Below, one piece after another: positions 1 to 6,447 of a DNA stretch of 10,996 nt. The translations under genes and the position numbers were made by a program. The DNA is from Helicobacteraceae bacterium (lineage in GTDB: Bacteria; Campylobacterota; Campylobacteria; Campylobacterales; Sulfurimonadaceae): assembly GCA_027083665.1 (NCBI GenBank), contig JALWNV010000274.1, positions 1 through 10,996 of the forward strand, written 5' to 3'. The notes below the pieces were generated by a model. That model searched no databases and had not been told where the DNA came from. It saw nothing but the letters and a program-made list of their open reading frames with translations. Position 1 is the first letter of the stretch. Each line of letters begins with the position of its first letter.

Positions 1-627
1 GGAGTACGTCGCCGTACTCAAACGGGCCAGGATATCGTTTCGGCTGTGACGAAGGATAAAGAGTCCGCTCATCGCCGTCGTCACCTTGCGCCCGTTGGCC
101 GTTTCGATATCCACACGCTGAAGACGGGTCTTGAAGAACTGGACGGTTCCCTGAAGGCTTCGCACTATGAAGCCGTGTTTTTTCGGGGCGGACCCGATCG
201 ACCCGACGAGCGGAACGGTTCCGGAGAGGAAATCCCCCATCACGAACTCGCCGTTGACCTGCAGCAGATTGATCGCTGCGGGATCGTCCCGCAAAGCGAC
301 TTCGAGCATTTTTCGCAAATCATTTCCGAGTCCGAAATCTTTTTGAAGCCGTTTCATTTCCGGGTGCGGCAAAAAACCGACGCTGCATCCGTATCGATGC
401 GCGATCGCGATCAGCTCGCCGAAAAAACGGTTCCCTGCCGAAAGCACGAGATGGCATCCCTCTGTATGACAGTAAGATGCCGGATCCGCCGCCAGCCGAT
501 GTACCGGAACGGGGACGATACGGGTACCGAAATCGTTCGCTTCAAGCATCTGCGGAGCATATACGCTCGCCTCGTCATAGACATACAATGCTTTGCCGAT
601 ATAGGTTCTCTCTTGCATCTGTTCCAT
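1..627 (-). CDS. Diacylglycerol-kinase / NAD-kinase-like protein, N-terminal part (runs off left edge)
   Basis: The frame is open for 209 codons from an ATG at 627 and continues past the left end, so only the N-terminal part is present. An AGGAGA ribosome-binding site 7 nt upstream favours this ATG over the in-frame ATG three codons later. A predicted Rossmann-like alternation around residues 35-140 (HLVLSAGN at 59-66, then GCSVGFLPHP at 80-89, then NLLQVNGEFVMGDFLSG at 120-136) resembles the catalytic domain of diacylglycerol kinases and NAD kinases, where a glycine-rich GGDGT loop, a P-G-T/S strand and an 'iDl..vn...F.n..s.G' strand occur in that order. The GGDGT is not intact here (LSAGN instead), so catalytic activity is uncertain. 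The gene follows an outer-membrane protein gene by 24 bp and is probably in one operon with it. Family assignment is tentative; substrate unknown. Confidence 0.6.
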   Translation of the reverse strand, partial: MEQMQERTYIGKALYVYDEASVYAPQMLEANDFGTRIVPVPVHRLAADPASYCHTEGCHLVLSAGNRFFGELIAIAHRYGCSVGFLPHPEMKRLQKDFGLGNDLRKMLEVALRDDPAAINLLQVNGEFVMGDFLSGTVPLVGSIGSAPKKHGFIVRSLQGTVQFFKTRLQRVDIETANGRKVTTAMSGLFILRHSRNDILARLSTATYS

Positions 628-651
628 TTCACAGTCTCCTGTTTGAATTCG

Positions 652-1587
652 TCAGTAAGCAAGACTGAACCCGAATCCAAGATTGTAGCCGCGCAAACCG
701 TCGGCACGGATCGTGCTGACATCGACGAAAAAACGGCGGATATATTCCAGCCGGTCGGGAACGTACCAATAGGCCGTCGCTCCGACAGTACCGTAACCGT
801 CGAAACCGACGACGTCCGGCAGGTCGCCTCCGAGCCGGCTGCCCCAGAGATAGCCTTCGAGCGAAAGATACTGCTCCCCGCGATAAAACAGCGGAGCGGT
901 TTCGCATCCCAGCGCCAGCGACCCGACACCGGACTGGGAAGTGAACGTACTGAGCTGCTCGATGCTGAAAGCGCTTTTCGTCTCGTACAGGTCGTAACGC
1001 AGCCGGGCATAGGGCAAAAATCCGTCGATCTCGGCATTGTACTCCATCGCAACGAAAAAATGGTAAGTGAGATTGTCCGTATAGTGTCCTTCGAAAAAGT
1101 CACCGATCACATCGCCGCCCTGCTTATCGCTGCGGTTTTTGAAACGTACCCGCGAATAGATCAGCTCCAGCCCGGCCATCGTCTCCAGACCGCTGCCGTC
1201 ACGGTAGCGCACCCCCGCCCCCAGTCCGCCGGTATAGGTCTGCAGCAGGTTAGACCCGCTCAGCGTCAGGTTGCCCTCACGCTGAAGCATCTCATACTCC
1301 GTCGTCATCCAGGTTTCGCTGTACCCGGCACTGCCGACAAGAAAAACGTTCCATTTCGGCGCAAACGAATCGAATTGATACCGGTCGGCGACATGAATAA
1401 CCGCCATCGAAGTATTGACCTTGGTCAATTCATAATAACCGGAGTTAAGTCCCTCTTTCGAGGTAAAGACGACTACCGCATTGAGGTTGGTCAGGTAGGC
1501 CTTTTCCGCGATATCTTCCGGGGCATCGGCAGCGATAGCAACTGTAGCAAAGCAAAAAACGGATGCAAAGAAGCGCCGGAAAATCAA
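652..1587 (-). CDS. Outer-membrane beta-barrel protein, TTG start
   Basis: A 311-residue protein with a clear Sec signal peptide (charged IFRRF, hydrophobic stretch to about residue 19, VAIA before ADAPED). The remainder alternates polar and hydrophobic/aromatic residues in short strands (e.g. YTGGLGAGVRYRDG, SLEGYLWGSRLGG, YGTVGATAYWYVP) and ends in GYNLGFGFSLAY, an aromatic C-terminus as expected for a Bam-assembled barrel. It resembles the solitary autotransporter-like barrel family found in Vibrio and relatives, but that match is from memory. The start is TTG at 1587-1585, overlapping the TGA stop of the preceding DUF481 gene as TTGA, and the signal peptide begins exactly there; no ATG or GTG fits. 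No strong ribosome-binding site is seen, so translation is probably coupled to the upstream gene. Function unknown; probably envelope-located. Confidence 0.75.
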   Translation of the reverse strand: MIFRRFFASVFCFATVAIAADAPEDIAEKAYLTNLNAVVVFTSKEGLNSGYYELTKVNTSMAVIHVADRYQFDSFAPKWNVFLVGSAGYSETWMTTEYEMLQREGNLTLSGSNLLQTYTGGLGAGVRYRDGSGLETMAGLELIYSRVRFKNRSDKQGGDVIGDFFEGHYTDNLTYHFFVAMEYNAEIDGFLPYARLRYDLYETKSAFSIEQLSTFTSQSGVGSLALGCETAPLFYRGEQYLSLEGYLWGSRLGGDLPDVVGFDGYGTVGATAYWYVPDRLEYIRRFFVDVSTIRADGLRGYNLGFGFSLAY

Positions 1588-2717
1588 AACGTAAAACTCA
1601 GTGAGAAAGTCGTCGTAATCTTGTTGTTGCCGATATCGGGAGCGGGGTTGTTGTCATCGACATCTTCAAGCGTCAACTTCAGTGCGAACAGATTGCTCAA
1701 CGGAAAAGCAAGCGATGAATTGAACCGAAAAAGCCAGGAGGAATGACTGTCAACGATACTGGGCATAAAAAAGATTTTTCCCCTCAGCACCACGCCCTGA
1801 AAAAACGTGTAGTAATATTCACCACCGCCGTAAGCCGCCCAGTAGTAATTACGTCCATACGTCATATAGTTGTTAAAAACACCGCCCACCCCCAACTGCA
1901 TCATCAACCAGAAATTATCCGTCGGCATCCACTTATATCCCGCACCGCCAGCCGGATAAGCACGCGAAGCAATTTCCCGTATCGCATCGCGTTCGAACCC
2001 TGCAATCAAAAAGAGGTGTTCGCGCCGCTCTTTCGACAAAAATCGGTTCCCTTCGACGTTGACAAGGTATTCATCTTTCGTCACCGTCCAGCCCTCCGAA
2101 CTGTTCACTTCCTGCGTATCGTTCTCCCGGCTGCCGAAAACGACGATACGGTCGCGCTGACGATGATATTCGAATCGGCCGGAGATATCGAGCTTTCGCT
2201 TGTTCACCCCGCCCTGATCGATTTCGATGCCCAGATCGACATTGCCGCTCCAAAACGGGATCAGATTGTGCAATTTGTTCGTAAACGAATTATCATCCTG
2301 AATCGAAAGAATAAACCGGTCGACATCGGTAACCGAAATCATCTCTTTCGAACCGTTCTGGTCGATGACGAGCCAACGGTGTTCGTACAGGCCGCTGATC
2401 TTTCCCACCGTCTCTTTGCCGTTGTAGAAGATATGATAGCTGTGCTCCGTCGTCAATGTATCGATATCAGCATACGATATCAATATTGATCCGCGTCCGT
2501 AGATAAGCGAGAAGCTGAGCCCCTGGGAAGTCAGACCCGTCACCTGCCCCTGCAAAACAGCACCCTTGACGACGATCGTATCGGTCTTGCCTTCCTTGAT
2601 GCTGCTGCCGGAAAATTTTTCCTTTTTACTCTTGGTCGTATTGGCATCCGATGTGTTTCGATCGGCACTGCCAAACACCAGCAACGGAATAAAAAGGAAA
2701 AAGAGAACGTTTCGCAT
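1584..2717 (-). CDS. DUF481-type outer-membrane protein (YdiY-like)
   Basis: Encodes 377 residues from an ATG at 2717. The frame is open a further 72 codons upstream, but those overlap the divergent TAXI gene and lack a signal sequence. From this ATG a signal peptide appears at once (MRNVLFFLFIPLLVFGS), with GGCAGG 3 nt before it. Residues about 48-140 carry two 'xGxVxGLxxxGLxFSxxYGRGxIxIxYxDIxxL'-like segments, the periplasmic part often seen before DUF481 barrels. From about residue 155 (WSGNVDLGIEID, then LDISGRFEYHRQRDR) the pattern is the DUF481 barrel, ending in phenylalanine (SLSFTF). DUF481 proteins are outer-membrane barrels of unclear role, some salt-induced. First gene of a minus-strand operon; a TATAAT box lies 22 nt upstream of the ATG. 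Confidence 0.82.
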   Translation of the reverse strand: MRNVLFFLFIPLLVFGSADRNTSDANTTKSKKEKFSGSSIKEGKTDTIVVKGAVLQGQVTGLTSQGLSFSLIYGRGSILISYADIDTLTTEHSYHIFYNGKETVGKISGLYEHRWLVIDQNGSKEMISVTDVDRFILSIQDDNSFTNKLHNLIPFWSGNVDLGIEIDQGGVNKRKLDISGRFEYHRQRDRIVVFGSRENDTQEVNSSEGWTVTKDEYLVNVEGNRFLSKERREHLFLIAGFERDAIREIASRAYPAGGAGYKWMPTDNFWLMMQLGVGGVFNNYMTYGRNYYWAAYGGGEYYYTFFQGVVLRGKIFFMPSIVDSHSSWLFRFNSSLAFPLSNLFALKLTLEDVDDNNPAPDIGNNKITTTFSLSFTF

Positions 2718-2750
2718 CGACCTGCCAATTTTTTTCGATATTATAGCGTC
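2718..2750. promoter_or_regulatory. 33-bp divergent promoter region with overlapping -10-like boxes
   Basis: The whole gap between two divergent start codons is 33 bp. On the minus strand a perfect TATAAT occupies 2745-2740, placing a start site near 2733 and a leader of about 16 nt carrying GGCAGG before the DUF481 gene. On the plus strand TATTAT occupies 2739-2744, placing a start site at or next to the ATG at 2751, which has no ribosome-binding site. No convincing -35 boxes are visible; those for either direction would lie inside the opposing gene. The minus box is likely real; the plus box is a guess. Confidence 0.5.
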
Positions 2751-4031
2751 ATGAAGTGCTATATCTGTAAAATCATCCTGCCCATACTGCTCATCTTCGC
2801 CGGGCTGCTTTATCTCGGCAGCCGGTTCATTCCACCGCTCGCACCCGATCACATTGCCATTGCCGTAGGAAACAAAAACGGACTCTACTACCGCAGTGCA
2901 CTCGCCTATAAAAAAATCCTTGCCAAAGAACACCTGAAGGTGACCATCGTCCCGACGGAGGGCTCTGTCGCTTCACTGAAGCTGCTCAAACAGGGCAAGG
3001 TCGATGTCGCCTTTGTCCAGGGCGGTAGTGCAGACGCTTTCAAAGAAGAGCCTTTCACCTCCCTGGCGAGTCTTTACAACGAACCGATCTGGGTCTACTA
3101 CCCGTCCGATGCCCCTCAGTTACGTTATCTCAGCGACCTCAAGGGCAAACGGGTCGTTGTCGGAAGTCCAGGCAGCGGAACCCGTGCACTGGCGGTCAAG
3201 CTGCTCGCCGCGAACGGGGTGACGGCGAAAAACAGCACGCTGCTTCCGCTGGGGAGCGAAGCCGGAGCCCAGGCGCTGTTCGATCATGATGCCGATGCGG
3301 TTTTCAGTGTGATCGGCACCTTCGCCCCGTTGACGAAAGCCCTGCTGCTCGATCCGCAAGTCCGGCTGATGCCTTTCCGGCGGGCCAACGCCTACAGCGT
3401 CCGCTACCCCTACCTCGATGCCGTCACGCTCGACGAAGGGGTCCTCGATCTTGAATACAACCTGCCGCCGGCAAACGTTCAGCTCATCACGACGACGGCA
3501 TCACTGGTCAGCCGCTCCGACATCCATCCCGATCTTGTCCGGCTGATACTGCAGGCCGCAACCGAAGTACACAGCCGTGCCGGTATTTTCCAAAAAAAGG
3601 GCGAGTTCCCCAATATGAACCGGCTCGAGTTTCCCATCAACCCCAGTGCCGAGATCTACCTGCGCGACGGCGAAAGCTGGCTGGAACGGCTTCTGCCGTT
3701 TTGGGTGGCGGCTATTGTCAAACGGCTGATGCTGCTGTTTATCCCGGTCGTCGCACTGATGATCCCGATCGTCAAGCTGCTGCTGCCCATGTTCAACTGG
3801 CGTATCCGCAGTAAAATCTACCGATGGTACGAGACCCTCAACAAAATCGAAGAAGAGATGGACGGCTACAGCGAAAACGAGCGCAAAGCCGCGGTCAATG
3901 AACTCGAAGGGGCTTTGGACAAAATCAAGGGGATCGAGGTTCCCAATTCCTACCGGCGCGAATACTACGACCTCATCCAGCATTTTGAATTGATACTGGG
4001 AAAATTGCAGGCGGCGTCACGGGAACCGTAA
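2751..4031 (+). CDS. TAXI-family TRAP solute-binding protein, membrane-anchored
   Basis: A 426-residue protein. Residues 6-24 form an N-terminal hydrophobic signal/anchor. Residues 33-305 fit the TAXI solute receptor fold: IAIAVGNKNGLYYRSA (35-50, the 'tG...G.yY..g' start), a VTIVPTEGSVASLKLL segment (64-79), QGKVDVAFVQGGSADA (81-96), LKGKRVVVGSPGSGTR (130-145), and the diagnostic FPINPSAEIYLRDGESWLERLLPFW (294-318). A second membrane segment lies at about 320-347, followed by a charged, helical cytoplasmic tail. TAXI receptors bind small organic acids or amino acids and normally feed a fused TRAP permease, but none lies next to this gene. A C-terminal anchor is known in a subgroup whose ligand is not established. 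The gene stands alone, diverging from the envelope operon and converging on queE. The ATG at 2751 is the only sensible start, yet no ribosome-binding site precedes it. Confidence 0.85.
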   Translation: MKCYICKIILPILLIFAGLLYLGSRFIPPLAPDHIAIAVGNKNGLYYRSALAYKKILAKEHLKVTIVPTEGSVASLKLLKQGKVDVAFVQGGSADAFKEEPFTSLASLYNEPIWVYYPSDAPQLRYLSDLKGKRVVVGSPGSGTRALAVKLLAANGVTAKNSTLLPLGSEAGAQALFDHDADAVFSVIGTFAPLTKALLLDPQVRLMPFRRANAYSVRYPYLDAVTLDEGVLDLEYNLPPANVQLITTTASLVSRSDIHPDLVRLILQAATEVHSRAGIFQKKGEFPNMNRLEFPINPSAEIYLRDGESWLERLLPFWVAAIVKRLMLLFIPVVALMIPIVKLLLPMFNWRIRSKIYRWYETLNKIEEEMDGYSENERKAAVNELEGALDKIKGIEVPNSYRREYYDLIQHFELILGKLQAASREP

Positions 4032-4054
4032 AACGGGGAACGGGGAACGGGAAA
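4020..4054. repeat. Degenerate heptanucleotide tandem repeat (CGGGGAA)
   Basis: Five 7-bp units in register: CGGGAAC, CGTAAAA, CGGGGAA, CGGGGAA, CGGGAAA. The first two cover the last codons and stop of the TAXI gene; the perfect units are 4034-4047. Confidence 0.75.
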
Positions 4055-4218
4055 GTGTTGCCTGTATCATTTGAATCCGGCTTGGCAATGCCATTAACTT
4101 CGCAGAATATTCAGGCACCTGTAAAAGCGCCAAGGGCGCGCGGGCCTGCTGCCGAAGCAAACTTAGCGTTAGCGTAGACAAAGATGCTTTGCTCCTTTGG
4201 CGTCTTATCAATAAAAAA
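4055..4218. other. Structured intergenic segment between convergent genes
   Basis: No gene is supported in this 164-bp gap. It holds several short inverted repeats: TGCCTG (4059-4064) with CAGGCA (4111-4116), GCGCC-AAG-GGCGC (4127-4139), CAAAG-ATG-CTTTG near 4179-4191, and GGCGTCT with AGACGCC around 4199-4227 that spans the queE stop. TTAGCG occurs twice in tandem near 4160. None is followed by a T-run, so these are not ordinary intrinsic terminators for either flanking gene. The density of stems is what a dispersed intergenic repeat would show, but only one copy is visible here. Confidence 0.35.
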
Positions 4219-4977
4219 TCAGACGCCTTTGTTTGCATCCCAAATGCGGATGTGGAGGCGGTCGCTGTAAGTGTAGCCGCGCGCTTTGCAAAAACCGATC
4301 ACGGCTTCGGTATTGGCCTCGACCTCGGCGCGGGTGCCGCCCATGGGCATGCAGAAAACCTCGAGCTGCGGGGCGTAATGCGTGATGCCGTCGATCTCGT
4401 GTTCCATATTCACGCCGATGGAATCCCGGTCGATCGTGAACTTGAAAAAACTCTCTTTCGCATAGGTTGCGATGGGAACGAACGCATTGGGCCGTACCCG
4501 CCTGGAAAAAGGCTCCCCGCTGTTGGCAAGTTTGACAGAGAGCGCGAAAATACACTCGCGGTAGACGGGAAAACGCCCAAAATCCACCGGCATCGCCCCG
4601 TTGGTCTCGAACGTCACGCGGTGCCCGGCCCCGACAAGGTACTCGACAAAAGCGACGAAGACCGCATTGTCCGCATACAGCAGCGGTTCGCCGCCGGTCA
4701 TGACGATATCGACCTTCGGCGGCAGCGTATAACCGTTCATGATCGTGATCAGCTCGTCACGGTGTTCGATGCACAGCCACTGCGCGCCGAAATGACGCCG
4801 GTCGACGGCATACACCGTATCGCACCCCTTCACGGACGCCCCGTCGGGCGCCGTCTCGCTGCATCCGAACCCCTCGCAGCGCATATTGCAGCCGCCGAAA
4901 CGAAAAAAAAGCGAAGGACGGCCCGTGTAGCGCCCCTCGCCCTGGATGGAATAGAAGTGTTCGACGAGGTAAATCAA
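4219..4977 (-). CDS. queE: 7-carboxy-7-deazaguanine synthase (radical SAM)
   Basis: QueE converts 6-carboxy-5,6,7,8-tetrahydropterin to 7-carboxy-7-deazaguanine, the radical SAM step towards queuosine and other 7-deazaguanines. The 252-residue protein opens LVEHFYSIQGEGRYTGRPSLFFRFGGC, the QueE signature with glycine-rich entry and first cluster cysteine (C30). Cysteines follow at C34, C39 and C52, the last in a CDT motif. VMTGGEPLL and later VTFETNGA are the conserved SAM-binding strands. The start is placed at TTG 4977-4975: AGGGAG lies 4 nt upstream and the product then begins MIYLVEHF. The frame is open a further 25 codons, but those would translate a heptamer repeat (IHDSRF). TTG overlaps the stop of a short upstream frame as TTGA. 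It lies downstream of moaA on the same strand, but the 146-bp gap makes co-transcription uncertain. Confidence 0.88.
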   Translation of the reverse strand: MIYLVEHFYSIQGEGRYTGRPSLFFRFGGCNMRCEGFGCSETAPDGASVKGCDTVYAVDRRHFGAQWLCIEHRDELITIMNGYTLPPKVDIVMTGGEPLLYADNAVFVAFVEYLVGAGHRVTFETNGAMPVDFGRFPVYRECIFALSVKLANSGEPFSRRVRPNAFVPIATYAKESFFKFTIDRDSIGVNMEHEIDGITHYAPQLEVFCMPMGGTRAEVEANTEAVIGFCKARGYTYSDRLHIRIWDANKGV

Positions 4978-5105
4978 AAGGCTCCCTTTTGGGGTCGTGA
5001 ATCGTGAATCGTGAATCGTGAATCGTATTCCACACCATCGAAAATACCCCACTTGATCAGCACAAAACTATTTTCAATCATCATTATCGCTTCTTCACCA
5101 TTCAT
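4974..5105 (-). CDS. Possible 43-codon leader ORF containing the heptamer array
   Basis: A short frame starts at ATG 5105 and ends at TGA 4976-4974, overlapping the TTG start of queE by TTGA. It begins MNGEEAIMMIENSFVLIKWG and its last third is made by the heptamer array (DSRFTIHDSR). No good ribosome-binding site precedes the ATG. It is in frame with moaA, whose TGA lies seven codons upstream of the ATG. It may be a translated leader coupled to queE, or chance. Confidence 0.25.
   Translation of the reverse strand: MNGEEAIMMIENSFVLIKWGIFDGVEYDSRFTIHDSRPQKGAF
4995..5026. repeat. Heptanucleotide tandem repeat (TCGTGAA), 4.6 perfect copies
   Basis: Four perfect TCGTGAA units followed by TCGT. 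The array ends 8 nt upstream of the queE ribosome-binding site on the minus strand. The unit length is not a multiple of three, so copy-number change would shift any frame translated through it. Confidence 0.9.
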
Positions 5106-5123
5106 CGATTCTGCACAGCAAAA

Positions 5124-6089
5124 TCACCCCCCGGTTTCGTAAAACGCCCGCTTGGACTGTTCCCCGTCGGGATCGCTCCAGCGGTTTTTTTCGGGTTTGG
5201 TGCGTACGACCTCTTTGAGCACCTGCGCGGCGGCTTTGATGTCTCCGCGCTTGATCGCGTCCTTGATGCTCATCGCCTCATCAAAGTAGAGGCAGGGAAT
5301 GAGCTGCCCTTCGGCCGTCAGGCGGATGCGGTTGCACTGCTTGCAGAAATCGTCCTTGTGCGGTTCAATGATGCCGAAGCGGTAGCCGTCTTCGAGGCGG
5401 TAGTAATGCGAAGGGGAATGGCCGTCGAATCCCTCGTCTTCGTAGGTATAGCGGCTGCCGATATGCGCGAGGAGTTCGTCGCTCTCCATACCCCGGATAT
5501 CGACCATCGCATGGACGTTCTCCATATACTCGATGAAACGCACCGTCATTCCGCGCGCCTTGCAGTACTCGAGCACATCGAGGATTTCGTCCTCGTTGAG
5601 CCCCTTCATCGGCACCATGTTGACCTTGACCTTCAATCCGACCTTCAGCGCCTCTTCCACACCCTCGAGCACATTTTCGAGGACATCTTTCTGAGCGATC
5701 TTCCGGGCAATATCGGGTTTGAGGGTATCGATGGAGACATTGATACGCTTCAGTCCGGCATCTTTAAGCTTCTTCGCGGCTCCTTTGAGCAGATAGGCGT
5801 TGGTCGTCATCGCCAGATCGATCTCGGGATTGTAATCATAGATCATTTTGATAAACGTGTCGAGGTCTTCGCGCAGCAGCGGCTCACCGCCGGTAATGCG
5901 GATCTTCTTCACCCCTTCGTCGATCGCCACCCGGATAAACTCGAAAAGTTCCTCGAAACTGAGGAGGTTCTCTTTGGGCACCCATGAAAACGGCTTCTCG
6001 GGCATGCAGTACTGGCAGCGGAAATTGCAGCGTTCCGTCACCGACACCCGCAGGTAGTCCACCACCCTGTCATAACTGTCTATCAGCAC
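5124..6089 (-). CDS. moaA: GTP 3',8-cyclase (molybdenum cofactor biosynthesis protein A)
   Basis: MoaA converts GTP to 3',8-cyclo-GTP, the first step of molybdenum cofactor synthesis. The 321-residue product has the radical SAM motif C21-x3-C25-x2-C28, TGGEPLLR for SAM binding, the C-terminal second cluster C249-x2-C252-x13-C266 with [11 protein letters not shown] between, and the C-terminal double glycine that MoaA needs for activity. The start is set at GTG 6089: AAGAG lies 6 nt upstream, the product then begins [16 protein letters not shown] like other Campylobacterota MoaA proteins, and a longer start at 6128 would lie inside the operator-like repeats. Its own promoter is visible upstream. 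Molybdenum or tungsten enzymes must be encoded elsewhere; no other moa gene is in this window. Confidence 0.93.
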   Translation of the reverse strand: MLIDSYDRVVDYLRVSVTERCNFRCQYCMPEKPFSWVPKENLLSFEELFEFIRVAIDEGVKKIRITGGEPLLREDLDTFIKMIYDYNPEIDLAMTTNAYLLKGAAKKLKDAGLKRINVSIDTLKPDIARKIAQKDVLENVLEGVEEALKVGLKVKVNMVPMKGLNEDEILDVLEYCKARGMTVRFIEYMENVHAMVDIRGMESDELLAHIGSRYTYEDEGFDGHSPSHYYRLEDGYRFGIIEPHKDDFCKQCNRIRLTAEGQLIPCLYFDEAMSIKDAIKRGDIKAAAQVLKEVVRTKPEKNRWSDPDGEQSKRAFYETGG

Positions 6090-6113
6090 ATCGCACTCTT
6101 TCTGTTCAGATAT

Positions 6114-6167
6114 CGCAACCCTAACCAACCGGTTGCGAAAACGCCATTATATCCGCAACTTGGTTGC
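6114..6167 (-). promoter_or_regulatory. moaA promoter with operator-like inverted repeats
   Basis: A perfect TATAAT lies at 6151-6146 on the minus strand, giving a start site near 6139 and a leader of about 50 nt. It has no good -35 box. Two inverted repeats bracket it: GCAAC-TTG-GTTGC at 6155-6167, just upstream of the -10, and CGCAACC-N10-GGTTGCG at 6114-6137, just downstream of the start site, with the perfect CAACCGGTTG (6126-6135) nested inside. Repeated GCAAC/GTTGC half-sites suggest a dimeric regulator; the downstream pair could instead form an RNA hairpin. The regulator is not known. Confidence 0.6.
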
Positions 6168-6185
6168 AAATGCTTGACAAAGATT

Positions 6186-6295
6186 AATCTATCGGCGGAC
6201 CGTCCGTTCGATCGGCGGGCGGTAGAGCATGTCGCCGCTGCCGACCGTCCACAATGCTTTGCTCATCGCGCTGATCACCGGCATCCACGGCGCCG
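6186..6295 (-). pseudogene. Displaced 3' end of the nitrite/sulfite reductase gene (36 codons plus stop)
   Basis: This 110 bp matches 7544-7653, the end of the intact reductase gene, with four mismatches (6195, 6196, 6254, 6261), in the same orientation. In the reductase frame it reads APWMPVISAMSKALWTVGSG and on to ERTVRR and TAG at the same place. Two differences are silent (AGC/AGT, TTG/CTG) and the other two change one codon (CGC/CAT, Arg for His). Homology stops abruptly at 6295/6296. It has no start and cannot be expressed as a reductase; it marks where the reductase gene once ended next to moaA. Confidence 0.88.
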
Positions 6296-6447
6296 GATTG
6301 CACATACAAAATGCGGATACGACCATCGGGCACAATGCCGAAAAGGGGAAGCTCTTGCGAGGGTTTTCGGAGTTGAAGAGTTATAGTTATCATTGACCCG
6401 TCTGCCGTATCTGCCGGGCAAAAAGTTCTGTATATCCTGAATTCAAG
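6296..6447. other. Unassigned junction segment between the reductase remnant and mntA
   Basis: This 152-bp segment joins the duplicated reductase end to the toxin-antitoxin pair. Short open frames exist in several frames, but none has a credible start or recognisable product. It does not match the intact reductase gene beyond 7653. A weak inverted repeat (CCGTATCTGCCGGG region, 6405-6420) lies downstream of mntA without a T-run. Confidence 0.4.

Noticed and set aside
46..1746. 566-codon open frame on the plus strand
   Set aside because: It lies antisense to the DAGK-like gene, the signal-peptide-bearing barrel gene and the end of the DUF481 gene, has no domain, no ribosome-binding site and arginine/histidine-rich low-sense composition. 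It is an antisense shadow.
1743..2489. 248-codon plus-strand frame
   Set aside because: Antisense to the DUF481 gene, no recognisable features.
2718..2933. Longer start (2933) for the DUF481 protein
   Set aside because: The extension overlaps the divergent TAXI gene, has no signal sequence, and the ATG at 2717 begins a clear signal peptide.
4017..4238. 73-codon minus-strand frame across the TAXI/queE gap
   Set aside because: Serine/leucine-rich translation of a stem-rich and heptamer-bearing intergenic segment; no ribosome-binding site or domain.
4189..5007. 272-codon plus-strand frame
   Set aside because: Antisense to queE, which has clear family motifs.
6090..6128. Longer MoaA start at 6128
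   Set aside because: It would translate through the operator-like repeats and adds 13 residues absent from typical MoaA; GTG 6089 has a ribosome-binding site and the expected N-terminus.
6174..6179. TTGACA on the plus strand as a -35 box
   Set aside because: No -10-like hexamer at 16-18 nt downstream and no plus-strand gene follows.
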